Shown here: positions 18,756 through 28,039 of the stretch, piece by piece
Layout: each line of letters opens with the position of its first letter
How positions within the stretch are numbered: position 1 is the first letter of the stretch
DNA from: Bacteroidota bacterium
GTDB lineage: Bacteria; Bacteroidota; Bacteroidia; Bacteroidales; Lentimicrobiaceae
Direction: 5' to 3'
Assembly (NCBI GenBank): GCA_023441805.1
Contig: JAEZNO010000020.1
Span: 30,317-94,316 of the forward strand
DNA: 64,000 nt
Translations under genes and position numbers: made by a program
The notes under the pieces: generated by a model
Database searches by the model: none
What the model saw: the letters and a program-made list of their open reading frames with translations, nothing else
Told to the model about the DNA's origin: nothing

Positions 18756-19190
18756 ATGTCATATACCTACGAATATCCTCGCCCGGCTGTTACCGTTGAT
18801 GCTATAGTTTTCAGGAAAACAGAAATTGGAACCGAAGTACTCTTAATTAAGCGATTGCATCAGCCTTTTGAGGGGATGTGGGCAATACCCGGTGGTTTTA
18901 TTAACCTCGATGAAACACTTGAAAATGCAGCACTCAGAGAACTGTGTGAAGAAACCGGTATAAAGAACATCACTTTGGTTCGAACCGGTGTTTATGATGA
19001 AATTAACCGTGATCCAAGGCAAAGGACCATAGCTGTTGCTTTTGCAGGTTTCCTGGAAGATACAAGTCAAATACCATCAGCCGCTGATGATGCTGCTGAA
19101 TGCAAGTGGTTCAGTATAAACTCAATTCCTGAATTAGCATTTGATCATAATAAGATTCTTAATGAAGCAATCAGCCACTGCATTAATTAA
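18756..19190 (+). CDS. NUDIX hydrolase
   Basis: A 144-residue NUDIX protein. The NUDIX box is perfect at residues 47-69 (G-x5-E-x7-R-E-L-C-E-E-T-G-I). The surroundings (RPAVTVDAIVFRK, LLIKRLHQPFEGMWAIPGGFINLDETL) match the ADP-ribose pyrophosphatase/YjhB-like group, and AAECKWFSINSIPELAFDHNKIL is the typical C-terminal end. Likely substrates are ADP-ribose or other nucleoside diphosphate derivatives. Its 3' end overlaps the convergent elbB gene by 8 bp. Confidence 0.92.
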   Translation: MSYTYEYPRPAVTVDAIVFRKTEIGTEVLLIKRLHQPFEGMWAIPGGFINLDETLENAALRELCEETGIKNITLVRTGVYDEINRDPRQRTIAVAFAGFLEDTSQIPSAADDAAECKWFSINSIPELAFDHNKILNEAISHCIN

Positions 19191-19833
19191 GATCATTAAT
19201 AATCTTACCAATCAAATTACTTGTGCCCTTTTCAATATCAACAATATCAGCATCAAGCATATAACATGGAGTGGTATAAATCAATCTTTGAGTATCAACT
19301 ACTACCTCACCATGGTTTGTATTTTTATGATTAGCACCCATTCGTTTTATATCAGAGATTGTGGATTCATCATCTCCCACGGTTACTTCTACATTGCCAA
19401 GTATCTTTGATAAAAGGACAGGAGAGATGCACATTGCTCCAATAGGTTTTTGTAATGAAACCATGTCCTTCACTGCCTTCTCCACATCCGGATTAATAAC
19501 ACAATCACAACCATCGAAAGCATAGGTGCACAAGTTCTTGGCTACACCAAAACCACCCGGGAAAACCAGGGCATCAAACGACCGCGCCTGGAACTTACTA
19601 AGTGGCTTTATCCTTCCCCTTGCAATGCGGGCAGCTTCGCTCAATACATTACGCTTTTCATTGACTTCGTTTCCAGTATAATGGTCAATTACATGATGTT
19701 GCATAATATCGGGTGCAAATATTTCATATTCTGCACCATGCTTTTTAATTGCAAGTAATGTGAGCACTGCTTCATGAATTTCTGCCCCATCTTTAACTCC
19801 ACATCCGGCTATAACTACAGCAAACTTTTTCAT
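19183..19833 (-). CDS. elbB: Isoprenoid biosynthesis glyoxalase ElbB (DJ-1/PfpI fold)
   Basis: A 216-residue class I glutamine-amidotransferase-like/DJ-1 superfamily protein. It starts KKFAVVIAGCGVKDGAEIHEAVLTLLAIKK and has FDALVFPGGFGVAKNL; the nucleophile-elbow Cys135 lies in IGAMCISPVLL. E. coli ElbB has glyoxalase activity and was linked to isoprenoid synthesis genetically, but its physiological role is unclear. It lies convergent to the NUDIX gene with an 8-bp overlap. Confidence 0.92.
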   Translation of the reverse strand: MKKFAVVIAGCGVKDGAEIHEAVLTLLAIKKHGAEYEIFAPDIMQHHVIDHYTGNEVNEKRNVLSEAARIARGRIKPLSKFQARSFDALVFPGGFGVAKNLCTYAFDGCDCVINPDVEKAVKDMVSLQKPIGAMCISPVLLSKILGNVEVTVGDDESTISDIKRMGANHKNTNHGEVVVDTQRLIYTTPCYMLDADIVDIEKGTSNLIGKIINDLN

Positions 19834-19969
19834 AGTAAATGATTTGACGATTTTTCAAAAATATAAAAAATCGAGCAGGAATCCTTAATTCTGCTCTTAA
19901 AATGTGTTATTTTTACATAAGGAATAGATACATTTCACGTTATAGAATATAATTTTACCTCAACGATTT

Positions 19970-20653
19970 ATGTGTGGGCGATTCTCACTGACAACTGATG
20001 AGCACCAACTGAATATGTTCTTTGAACTTAGCGGTGGAAGTGCACCTTATGTTCCAAGGTACAATGGTGCACCTACTCAGCAATTGTCAGTAATCACAAA
20101 CCGTAGTCCAAAGACACTTCAGTTTTTCAGGTGGGGGCTTGTGCCTTCCTGGTGTAAGGAAATCCCAAAAGTGCCCCTCATAAATGCCCGTCGGGAGACT
20201 CTGCAAGAAAAACCTTCCTTTAGACATAGCTTCCGTGAAAGACGGTGTCTGGTGCCTGCTGATGGATTCTATGAGTGGGTTCACACAGGTAAAAGATTGC
20301 CATACAGATTTACATTAAACGACGGTTCTCTGTTTGCCTTTGCCGGTATCTGGGATTCATGGAAACAGCCTGACGGCAATGAGATTAATTCATTTGCCAT
20401 CATCACCACTGAAGCAAATCAAGTTGTTGAGCCTGTTCATGATCGAATGCCTGTGATACTTGAGAAAGAGCATTTTAACGCATGGCTTAATAATAACGAT
20501 GTTAGTCAACTTAAGGAATTGCTTGAGCCTATTAAAGCTGAAAAAATAAAAAAGTACAGAGTGCCTGATCTTGTCAATAAAGCAACTGCCGAAGGTCCTG
20601 AGTTGATAGTCGCCTGTGAGCCACTGGATTTTTATGATGGAGAATTATTTTAA
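19970..20653 (+). CDS. SOS response-associated peptidase (HMCES/YedK family)
   Basis: A 227-residue SRAP-domain protein that crosslinks to abasic sites in single-stranded DNA through its N-terminal Cys. The catalytic set is complete: Cys2 (MCGRF), Asn72 in NARRETLQEKPSFR, Glu102 in CLVPADGFYEW and His157 in EPVHDRMPVIL, matching YedK Cys2, Asn75, Glu105 and His160 in order and spacing. Its 3' end is followed after 46 nt by the lipoprotein gene. No LexA-type operator was recognised upstream. Confidence 0.95.
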   Translation: MCGRFSLTTDEHQLNMFFELSGGSAPYVPRYNGAPTQQLSVITNRSPKTLQFFRWGLVPSWCKEIPKVPLINARRETLQEKPSFRHSFRERRCLVPADGFYEWVHTGKRLPYRFTLNDGSLFAFAGIWDSWKQPDGNEINSFAIITTEANQVVEPVHDRMPVILEKEHFNAWLNNNDVSQLKELLEPIKAEKIKKYRVPDLVNKATAEGPELIVACEPLDFYDGELF

Positions 20654-20699
20654 CCCTTCAGGCATGAATTTTGTTTATCTAAAGAATATCAAATATCTA

Positions 20700-21224
20700 A
20701 TGAAACGTTTAATACCAATTTTATTTCTTTCAATTCTTATTGCCGGATCATGCAAGAAGTATGAAGACTTCCCATCAGAGCCGGTAATTGAATACATGGA
20801 TTTCACTCTCCTGAGAGATGAAATGGGTATAGACCAACGTGGAATCCTGAAATTCAGCTACACAGACGGTGATGGTAACATCGGTCTACACGATACCGAT
20901 ACAATGGCACCCTATGATTACAATCTGTTTATCAGATACTTTGAGCAGCAAAATGGTGTTTTTAAGGAGATATTCCTGATTACACCAACATATCCAAATG
21001 ACACGACCGTAATATATGATACCGCTACCTTCAACGGTCGTATTCCCATCTTAACTCCGGCAGGCAAAAACAAAGCCATCAGAGGTGAAATTGAAGATAC
21101 CCTTTTTGTGAATAATGTTCTGTCACTATACGATACAATCAAATTCGAAGCTTACATTGTTGACCGTGATCTGAACAAAAGTAATACAATTACAACTCCT
21201 CCTATTATCATTAAAAAAAGGTAA
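20700..21224 (+). CDS. Putative lipoprotein of unknown function
   Basis: I do not recognise this gene. I chose the ATG at 20700 because it begins MKRLIPILFLSILIAGSCKK, a lipoprotein signal with the Cys as first mature residue; the upstream ATG at 20616 lies inside the preceding gene. The mature protein is about 156 residues, acidic and beta-rich (FSYTDGDGNIGLHDTDT, IRGEIEDTLFVNNVLSLYDTIKFEAYIVDRDLNKSNTITTPPI). The D-G-D-G-N-I-G-L motif resembles Ig-like or calcium-binding beta-sandwich lipoproteins of Bacteroidota. It is probably anchored in the outer membrane or facing the periplasm. Confidence 0.75.
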   Translation: MKRLIPILFLSILIAGSCKKYEDFPSEPVIEYMDFTLLRDEMGIDQRGILKFSYTDGDGNIGLHDTDTMAPYDYNLFIRYFEQQNGVFKEIFLITPTYPNDTTVIYDTATFNGRIPILTPAGKNKAIRGEIEDTLFVNNVLSLYDTIKFEAYIVDRDLNKSNTITTPPIIIKKR

Positions 21225-21302
21225 TATTTTTTTGAAGTTACCGATTTCCTGAAGAGGTTATAGTATTCAAATGGTATACATTTGCTTCGTAAAGCAATTA
21301 TC

Positions 21303-23909
21303 ATGAAGAATTTCTACATACCTGTATTAATCTCTGTGAACATTTTATTGAGTTGCTGTTCCGGTGAAAAGCACTTCATAAATGATTCAAATTACCGAGA
21401 ATTAGTCAATAAGCAATTCCAACACCGTCATTCACTTGTCCATAATCGTGAAACACAATTATTTAGTGTTTTCAATAAAAATCTAAGTCTCGAGCAAAAG
21501 GAAGCTTTGCAATTCCTTTATGCATTTATGCCTCTTAGTGACTTAGCTGACTATGATGGAGAATATTTTCTTGATCAGGTGAATTTATCATTACAGACCA
21601 GAGATACATTTAGCTGGGGTGCAGAGATTCCTGAGAAAATCTTCAGACATTTTGTACTCCCAATTCGAGTTAACAATGAAAACCTCGATACATCAAGAGT
21701 TGTATTTTTCAGAGAACTGAAAGACAGAGTGAAAGGGTTATCAATTGAAGAGGCAGCCCTTGAAGTCAATCATTGGTGTCATGAAAAAGTAAATTATCGC
21801 CCAAGCGATGCACGCACATCCTCACCGCTTGCAACAATGAGGACTTCTTTTGGCAGGTGTGGTGAAGAATCAACTTTTACTGTTGCTGCCATGCGGGCAG
21901 TCGGTATTCCGGCAAGACAGGTTTATACTCCCCGGTGGGCGCACTCGGATGACAACCATGCATGGGTAGAAGTTTACATTGACGGTAACTGGAAATACCT
22001 CGGGGCTTGTGAACCGGAGGCTGTTCTTAACAAGGGATGGTTTGATGCACCCGTAAAGAGAGCTATGATGGTTCACACTAATGTTATGGGAGTTTATGAT
22101 GATGAGAATATCATTGACCAAACCTCCCTTTATACCAAAATAAACAGCCTCCCGGCATACACTATCACAAAAAAACTGGTTGTACAGATTAATGATAAGA
22201 ACAGCAAGCCTGTCGAAGGTGCCAGGATCAGGTTTGGCCTATACAATTACTCTGAATTCTATCCGATTGTTATCAAAAACAGTGATAATAATGGTTATAC
22301 CGAAATTCTGACAGGTCTGGGTGATCTGCAGATCTGGGCATCAAAAGATAGTCTTTATGGCTATTCAATGGTATCAGTCGGATTAACCGATACAGCTATC
22401 ATCAAACTTGAAAATACTCAGGGCAGGGAATACCTTGAAATAGTAGAGAATATTCCTCCGGTTGAGAAAGTTGTTGATCCTATTTCCTCCGACAAAGAGG
22501 AATTAAATAAAAAGAGACTCTTACATGAAGATTCTTTACGCAATGCATATATGGCAACCTTTATATCACCCGGAAAAGCTAAAGCCCTTGCATTGGCCAA
22601 CAATCTCGACACCTCAAATATTAAAAGTATAATCGCCCGGAGTTATGGTAACTGGCAGGATATCAGTGATTACATAAATCAAAATGCTGCCAGGCCATAT
22701 GCTATTGAATTGTTAGAGTCAATTTCAGATAAGGACCTTCGTGATATCACGAAAGAAACCTTAGAGGATCATCTTCTGAATACAAGTATACAACAAAACG
22801 AAGCTGTTGATAAGGACATTTTCACAAGTTCTATTCTTTCACCAAGAATTAGTACTGAAATGATCAGACCATGGAGAAGTTACCTGATTAAAGCCTTTGG
22901 TCCAACTCTTTCCGGGATAGATATTCCCTCACTTATTGTGAAGTGGATCAATGACAGTATTGAAATAACCGATAATGAAAACTATGTCAATTGCCCGATT
23001 ACACCGATAGGAGTATATGAACTAAGGGTAGCCGATAAACACTCCCGTAATATCTTTTTTGTCGCTTTGTGTAGAAGTTTTTCTGTACCGGCAAGAATAG
23101 ATCAGGCAACTTCCCTTCCTCAGATCTATACCAATGGCGACTGGCAAAATGTATCATTTGAAGTTGATAAGAAAATTGAGCGATCTGCTCAGCTTACTTT
23201 GTTAAATGGAGATAATCCGATCAAACCCGAATACTATTTGCATTATACACTTCAGAAATTTACTGATGGTGCATTCCGGACACTTGATTACGAAGGCGAC
23301 AGTCAGGTAGGCGATTTCCCTTTTACACTTAAACTTGAACCCGGATATTACCGATTGATGACAGGCCACCGGAAAGAAGATGGCAGTGTAGTTATACGAT
23401 CAGATTACTTCAATATCCGCAAAGGTGAGAGCATTGAAAAAACAGTCATTCTTGAACCTTTTACCGAAGAGAAGAAAGTTCTTGGAGTCGTTGACCTGAA
23501 TCTTAACATTAACGATAAGGACCAACGGACGCTAAAATCATTAGTTGGTGAAAAGGGCCTGGTTGTTGGTATAATCGATCCTGGAGCAGAGCCTTCACGA
23601 CATCTGCTTAATGACCTTACCCCTCTGACAGTTGACCTGAATAATTGGGGAGGACATTTCCTTTTTGCCGTTGAATCAGCTTCTTCGCTAAATACAGTAA
23701 ACAAGAGTGATTTACCGGCAAATCACACTCTCTTAGCTGATTCTGAACAACGGTTGCTTGAGACTATTGCTTCCTCAATTGGAAGGAAAAAGGATATACC
23801 TCTTCCTTTGGTTGTTTTCATCAATGCCAATGGCGAAATCACTTTTGCTACAAACGGATATCACATTGGCACCGGTGAAAATCTTCTAAGGGCTACCCGC
23901 TTTTTATGA
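21303..23909 (+). CDS. Transglutaminase-like lipoprotein with thioredoxin-like C-terminus
   Basis: An 868-residue multidomain lipoprotein. The start at 21303 gives a lipoprotein signal (VLISVNILLSCCSG); the TTG at 21282 is less likely. Order: helical N-terminus (20-140); transglutaminase-like domain (about 150-240) with catalytic Cys186 in RTSFGRCGEES, His219 in DDNHAWVEVY and an acidic residue in GACEPEAV; a carboxypeptidase-regulatory-like beta domain (about 270-370); a helical linker; a second region (about 530-600) that looks like a degenerate transglutaminase fold; a beta domain; and a thioredoxin-like end (about 735-868, PLVVFINANGEITFATNGYHIGTGENLL) without CxxC. It probably acts as a peptidase or transamidase on surface peptides or proteins; no direct evidence. 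Confidence 0.8.
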   Translation: MKNFYIPVLISVNILLSCCSGEKHFINDSNYRELVNKQFQHRHSLVHNRETQLFSVFNKNLSLEQKEALQFLYAFMPLSDLADYDGEYFLDQVNLSLQTRDTFSWGAEIPEKIFRHFVLPIRVNNENLDTSRVVFFRELKDRVKGLSIEEAALEVNHWCHEKVNYRPSDARTSSPLATMRTSFGRCGEESTFTVAAMRAVGIPARQVYTPRWAHSDDNHAWVEVYIDGNWKYLGACEPEAVLNKGWFDAPVKRAMMVHTNVMGVYDDENIIDQTSLYTKINSLPAYTITKKLVVQINDKNSKPVEGARIRFGLYNYSEFYPIVIKNSDNNGYTEILTGLGDLQIWASKDSLYGYSMVSVGLTDTAIIKLENTQGREYLEIVENIPPVEKVVDPISSDKEELNKKRLLHEDSLRNAYMATFISPGKAKALALANNLDTSNIKSIIARSYGNWQDISDYINQNAARPYAIELLESISDKDLRDITKETLEDHLLNTSIQQNEAVDKDIFTSSILSPRISTEMIRPWRSYLIKAFGPTLSGIDIPSLIVKWINDSIEITDNENYVNCPITPIGVYELRVADKHSRNIFFVALCRSFSVPARIDQATSLPQIYTNGDWQNVSFEVDKKIERSAQLTLLNGDNPIKPEYYLHYTLQKFTDGAFRTLDYEGDSQVGDFPFTLKLEPGYYRLMTGHRKEDGSVVIRSDYFNIRKGESIEKTVILEPFTEEKKVLGVVDLNLNINDKDQRTLKSLVGEKGLVVGIIDPGAEPSRHLLNDLTPLTVDLNNWGGHFLFAVESASSLNTVNKSDLPANHTLLADSEQRLLETIASSIGRKKDIPLPLVVFINANGEITFATNGYHIGTGENLLRATRFL

Positions 23910-23965
23910 CAACATTAGTGCCGATGAAGAAAAAGGATGCTAATGATAATGCTTTAGCAGTGATT

Positions 23966-23996
23966 TTTGACAGTCACTGCCATGCGCACTGACAAA
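23966..23996. repeat. Imperfect inverted repeat after the transglutaminase gene
   Basis: TTTGACAGT (23966-23974) and ACTGACAAA (23988-23996) pair over 8 of 9 bases. There is no T-run, so a terminator role is uncertain. Confidence 0.4.
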
Positions 23997-24054
23997 TGAT
24001 TATCAATAGCAAAAATTATTGTACAAAGATAATTGGGGAATGACAAAAGGACTT

Positions 24055-24072
24055 GTCCTTAAATGCCATTAC
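24055..24072. repeat. 18-bp direct repeat, copy 1
   Basis: GTCCTTAAATGCCATTAC. It matches copy 2 at 24334-24351 at 16 of 18 positions, 279 nt apart. The first bases also form a palindrome with the preceding AAGGAC. Confidence 0.5.
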
Positions 24073-24156
24073 GAAACATATATTTTGTTTAACGTTGCTC
24101 CTACAATGCTCTAACAATGTTTAAACAATGCTCTTTCTATCCAATTCAGCAGACTT

Positions 24157-24188
24157 GGTACGGAGTTGGTACGGAGTTAGAGCGGAGA
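24157..24188. repeat. 11-bp tandem repeat
   Basis: Two perfect copies of GGTACGGAGTT (24157-24167 and 24168-24178) and one degenerate copy (24179-24188, ending CGGAG). Confidence 0.6.
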
Positions 24189-24333
24189 TATTAGTGTGTG
24201 AAAAATAGTAAAGAGTATTTTTTTTGTTTAAACAACGTACGCTACCCTTTGAAAAAAGATTAAACAAAATAGAATAATTGCTAAAAAGGAAAAATTGAGA
24301 CAACAGTCAGTACAAAATTAAAAAAATGACGAC

Positions 24334-24392
24334 GTCCTGAAATGCGATTACACATTTTATCACCTATAAAGTGCAAACAAAACTTCAGGACG
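24334..24392. repeat. Direct repeat copy 2 inside a 9-bp inverted repeat
   Basis: GTCCTGAAATGCGATTAC (24334-24351) repeats copy 1. The bases CGTCCTGAA (24333-24341) pair perfectly with TTCAGGACG (24384-24392) across a 42-nt loop, just beyond the 3' end of the alcohol dehydrogenase gene. Confidence 0.5.
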
Positions 24393-24421
24393 AATCAGAA
24401 GTAGATTTTTATTAATCGAAA

Positions 24422-25558
24422 TCAATACATCAATTGTACGATTTCTTTGTAGTCGTCGTGGTCGAGTTTATGGACGAAAGTTGCTGCTTTGTTTAAAATC
24501 ATAACATTCACAATCTCATCGGTATTCGGATTCTCAACCATCTCAGTTAGTCTCACCGGACAATCAATTAGTTTAAAGAAACTTTCCAGTCTTTCGATGG
24601 TAAGGTCAACATCGGTGGTATTAAATATATTTTCACCAAGGAATGAGATGCGGTCAGCTAATTTACTTTTCATGAGTTTCAGCCAGGCAGGATAAACTAT
24701 TGTAAGTGAGGCGCCATGTGGTACATCGTACAGTAGTGAGAGAATATGTCCAATACTGTGAACGCCCCATTCACCTGAGGCTCTACCTTGCATTGTTAAC
24801 CCGTTTAAAGCCATTGTGGCGGCAAACATTATTCGAGCTCTCAAATCATAATTATTTAACTCCTTTAAGAGTGCAGGCCCGTTATCAAGTGCCTCTTTGA
24901 TGATAGCAAACACAAACCTGTCGGCTAAAGTAGCTTCTCCCTTTCCAAAGTATGCTTCCAGACAGTGTGCAATGAGATCGGCAATGCCATAAGCAGTATA
25001 ATTGTATGGAACACTGCATGTAACCTGAGGATCAAGAAAAGAGTGCTTTGGAAACATCAGCGGACTGGTATAACTACCTTTGACTTTGGCTGAATGGTTT
25101 GAAACAACGGCAAAAGGGTTCATTTCTGAGCCTGTAGCCGCCAAAGTAAGGATTGCAATTACAGGTATTGCACTCACGGGTTTTGCCTTCTTTATAAAGA
25201 AATCCCAGGCATTCCCTTCATGAGGAATTGTAATGGCAATCAATTTAGCTGAGTCGATTACACTTCCTCCGCCAACTGCCAATATTACATCTACACGATT
25301 CTTCCTTCCAACTTCTGCAGCTGCATCAACATCCTCAATGATTGGATTTGATTTTATTCCTTTGTATTCAAATATGGTACAACCGTTACTCTTAAGGTTT
25401 TCGGTAACCATGTTATACAGCCCGTTCTGTTTTATGGATTGACGCCCGTAAACAAGCAATACACGTTTACCATATTCAGCAACTGTTTTCCCTATGTCCT
25501 TAAGTACATTCTTTCCAAAATGTAGTGATGTTGGATTATATGCTATGAAACTTTCCAT
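24422..25558 (-). CDS. Iron-containing alcohol dehydrogenase (butanol dehydrogenase/YqhD-like)
   Basis: A 378-residue group III alcohol dehydrogenase reducing aldehydes with NAD(P)H. N-terminal NPTSLHFGKNVL and the cofactor-binding DVILAVGGGSVIDSAKLIA motif place it with BdhA/YqhD. Metal ligands are visible: Asp and His in YGIADLIAHCLEAYFG, and two His in GEWGVHSIGHILSLLYDVPHG. It starts 8 nt after the RNase R stop codon on the same strand and is probably cotranscribed with rnr. Role: disposal of reductant or detoxification of aldehydes. Confidence 0.93.
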   Translation of the reverse strand: MESFIAYNPTSLHFGKNVLKDIGKTVAEYGKRVLLVYGRQSIKQNGLYNMVTENLKSNGCTIFEYKGIKSNPIIEDVDAAAEVGRKNRVDVILAVGGGSVIDSAKLIAITIPHEGNAWDFFIKKAKPVSAIPVIAILTLAATGSEMNPFAVVSNHSAKVKGSYTSPLMFPKHSFLDPQVTCSVPYNYTAYGIADLIAHCLEAYFGKGEATLADRFVFAIIKEALDNGPALLKELNNYDLRARIMFAATMALNGLTMQGRASGEWGVHSIGHILSLLYDVPHGASLTIVYPAWLKLMKSKLADRISFLGENIFNTTDVDLTIERLESFFKLIDCPVRLTEMVENPNTDEIVNVMILNKAATFVHKLDHDDYKEIVQLMY

Positions 25559-25566
25559 TTGTATAT

Positions 25567-27849
25567 TTATTTTCTTTTGCTTCTTCCCTTCTTATGGTCT
25601 GATCTTTTTTTACTCTCTTTACGATGACCTTTATCCTGCTTTTTCGTAATGGTCTTAGGAGTAGAGACGAATTCGGTGGCAAATATATTGCCCTCATCAA
25701 GAATAAAATCCATCTGTTTCTTCTGAAGATCAACTTTCTTGACTTTGATATCGACAGGGTCCCCCAAACGGAATTCTCTTCCTCTGTGCTGACCTATAAC
25801 TCTGTAGCTATCTTCGTCGAGATAGTAGAAGTCATCATCAAGATCACGTATTGATATCATGCCTTCGCATTTATTACCTTCAAGTTCAACATAAATACCC
25901 CATTTGCTTACTCCTGAAATCAGACCCTTGAATGACTGTCCAATCTTATCCTGGAGATATTCGGCTTGTTTGTATTTTACTGAAGCGCGCTCTGCTTCGG
26001 CGGCTTTCTTCTCCATGTCAGAGCTGTGAGTGCAATACTCTTCAAATTCATTCGTATCAACAGATGGTTTTCCGTGCATATAGGCATCCAAAAGCCTGTG
26101 TACCATCAAATCAGGATATCGCCTGATTGGTGAAGTGAAATGTGTATAATAGGGGAAGGCCAGGCCGTAATGGCCAATGTTAAAGGTTGAGTAAACAGCT
26201 TTAGCCATTGTTCGAATGGCTATTGCTTCAATCATCGCTTCTTCGCCTTTTCCTGCAATTTCTACAAATAAATTATTGAATGATTTCGAGATCTGTTTCC
26301 TCGATCCGATATTCATCTTATATCCCAATTTGGTAAGAAATTCAGAGAACTTCTGAAGTTTATCGGGATTTGGTTCATCATGAATACGATAAACAAAGGT
26401 CTTTGCTTTCTCCTCATTCTTTTTCTTACCAATCTTTTCAGCAACACTTCGGTTTGCCAGCAACATAAAGTCCTCGATAAGCATGTTGGCTTCCTTCTGT
26501 TCCTTGATGTAGGTGTCAATAGGTTTGCCATTTTCATCGAGAATAAACTTCACTTCAACCGAAGTAAATGCAATAGAGCCTTTTTTAAATCTCTCCTCCC
26601 GTAATTTAGTTGCAAGTCCGTTCAATACAAGGAGCTCCTTTTTAAAATCACCTTCGCCACCTTCAATCATAGCCTGAACCTCCTCATAGCTGTATCGCCT
26701 GTTACTGTTGATGATGGTTTTACCGTACCATTCATTGTGAATCTTACCATCATCATCCATATCGAACACCGCAGAAAAGCATAATTTATCCTCATTAGGT
26801 CTGAGCGAGCATACGTTGTTTGACAGTTTTTCGGGCAGCATAGGGATTGTCCTGTCGACTAAGTAAACAGAAGTTCCGCGCTCATACGCTTCTTCATCAA
26901 TTGCTGAACCCGGATGGACATAATAGGATACATCTGCAATATGTACTCCTACTTCCCATAATCCGTTCTCCTTTTTAACCAATGACAGAGCATCATCAAA
27001 GTCTTTAGCATCAGGAGGGTCAATTGTGCAAGTCCAAACGTTCCTGAAATCCCTTCTCTTTTTTATTTCTGATTCAGGAATTTCAACAGGTATCAGTTCG
27101 GCTTCCTTAAGGCTTTTTTTGGAGAACTGCAGCGGGAATTCATAAGATGCAAGGATTGAATTCATCTCCACATCGTTATTCCCCGGCTCACCTAACACTT
27201 GTATTATCTCGCCAAATGGATTTTTCGACCTCTCAGGCCAGTCGACTATCTTCGCGATAGCCTTTTGTCCATTCTTTGCTTTATTCAGTGATTCATTTGG
27301 TATGAAAATATCATAAGGCATGTTTGCTTCATCGGGAACCAGGAATGCAAACCGTCCGTTAATCTGTACCCTGCCTACAAACTGACTTTTAAACCGCTGT
27401 ATTATCTCAATTATTTCTCCTTCCAGCTTATGATTTTTACGCATTGGAAAGAGGCGTACCCTTACGGTGTCATTATGAAGCGCATTGCCGGTATTATTCG
27501 GTGCAATATATACATCGTCATCCAACTCTTTAGAAATCACATAAGCCTTCCCGGTTTGTTTCATATCAACCTTACCCTCAACTATGGTGTGTTGATACTT
27601 TTCAGCAACAAGCTCAGGGTTGTACTTATACTTACCACGATTTAATGCGACAATAATTCCTGAATCGGCTAACGATTCTATTATGTTATTGATTAGATCT
27701 TTACTAATTTTGTCACTCACTCCCAGCATATGGGAAACCTGTCGGTAGTTGAATGCTTTTTGAGGATTTCCAAGAAAGAGATCTTCGACTAATTTAACTA
27801 AAGGACTTTGGGGTGCGGGAGTAGATTTTACTGTTTTTTTACGGGCCAT
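25567..27849 (-). CDS. rnr: Ribonuclease R
   Basis: A 760-residue RNB-family 3'-5' exoribonuclease that degrades structured RNA. Domains in order: N-terminal winged helix (about 15-85), two cold-shock domains (about 85-245), RNB catalytic domain with IDPPDAKDFDDALS (about 283-296) and YTHFTSPIRRYPDLMVHRLLD (about 573-593), S1 domain (about 640-725, FKGLISGVSKWGIYVELEGNKCEGMI) and a basic Lys/Arg-rich tail that may help unwind RNA. Length is as expected. The 190-bp region upstream, shared with a divergent receiver gene, shows no clear promoter for it. Confidence 0.96.
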   Translation of the reverse strand: MARKKTVKSTPAPQSPLVKLVEDLFLGNPQKAFNYRQVSHMLGVSDKISKDLINNIIESLADSGIIVALNRGKYKYNPELVAEKYQHTIVEGKVDMKQTGKAYVISKELDDDVYIAPNNTGNALHNDTVRVRLFPMRKNHKLEGEIIEIIQRFKSQFVGRVQINGRFAFLVPDEANMPYDIFIPNESLNKAKNGQKAIAKIVDWPERSKNPFGEIIQVLGEPGNNDVEMNSILASYEFPLQFSKKSLKEAELIPVEIPESEIKKRRDFRNVWTCTIDPPDAKDFDDALSLVKKENGLWEVGVHIADVSYYVHPGSAIDEEAYERGTSVYLVDRTIPMLPEKLSNNVCSLRPNEDKLCFSAVFDMDDDGKIHNEWYGKTIINSNRRYSYEEVQAMIEGGEGDFKKELLVLNGLATKLREERFKKGSIAFTSVEVKFILDENGKPIDTYIKEQKEANMLIEDFMLLANRSVAEKIGKKKNEEKAKTFVYRIHDEPNPDKLQKFSEFLTKLGYKMNIGSRKQISKSFNNLFVEIAGKGEEAMIEAIAIRTMAKAVYSTFNIGHYGLAFPYYTHFTSPIRRYPDLMVHRLLDAYMHGKPSVDTNEFEEYCTHSSDMEKKAAEAERASVKYKQAEYLQDKIGQSFKGLISGVSKWGIYVELEGNKCEGMISIRDLDDDFYYLDEDSYRVIGQHRGREFRLGDPVDIKVKKVDLQKKQMDFILDEGNIFATEFVSTPKTITKKQDKGHRKESKKRSDHKKGRSKRK

Positions 27850-28039
27850 ATTAGGAATAATATCTGTAAAGGTATCAAATTATCGAAGATGAGGGGTTGA
27901 TGATTTGATTCTTATTTTGGTTAGTCGTTTAACAGTTTTTTCAATGGAATGTATTAAAGGGAGGATTACTTTTTATTCTTTTAAAGATTAATTGATGGGA
28001 GCTTATGAAACAATTTAATCCTTTGGGGGGAAATCAAAA

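Larger units (their letters stand above)
23910..24421. other. Repeat-rich noncoding gap
   Basis: 512 bp between convergent genes with no credible ORF. It holds an inverted repeat (23966-23996), a small palindrome AAGGACTTGTCCTT (24047-24060), a repeated ACAATGCTCT (24103-24112 and 24125-24134), an 11-bp tandem repeat (24157-24188) and a dispersed 18-bp direct repeat. It may be the remnant of a mobile element. Confidence 0.6.

Noticed and set aside
20616..20699. Upstream start for the 20700 lipoprotein
   Set aside because: It lies within the HMCES gene and would bury the lipoprotein signal 28 residues inside the protein.
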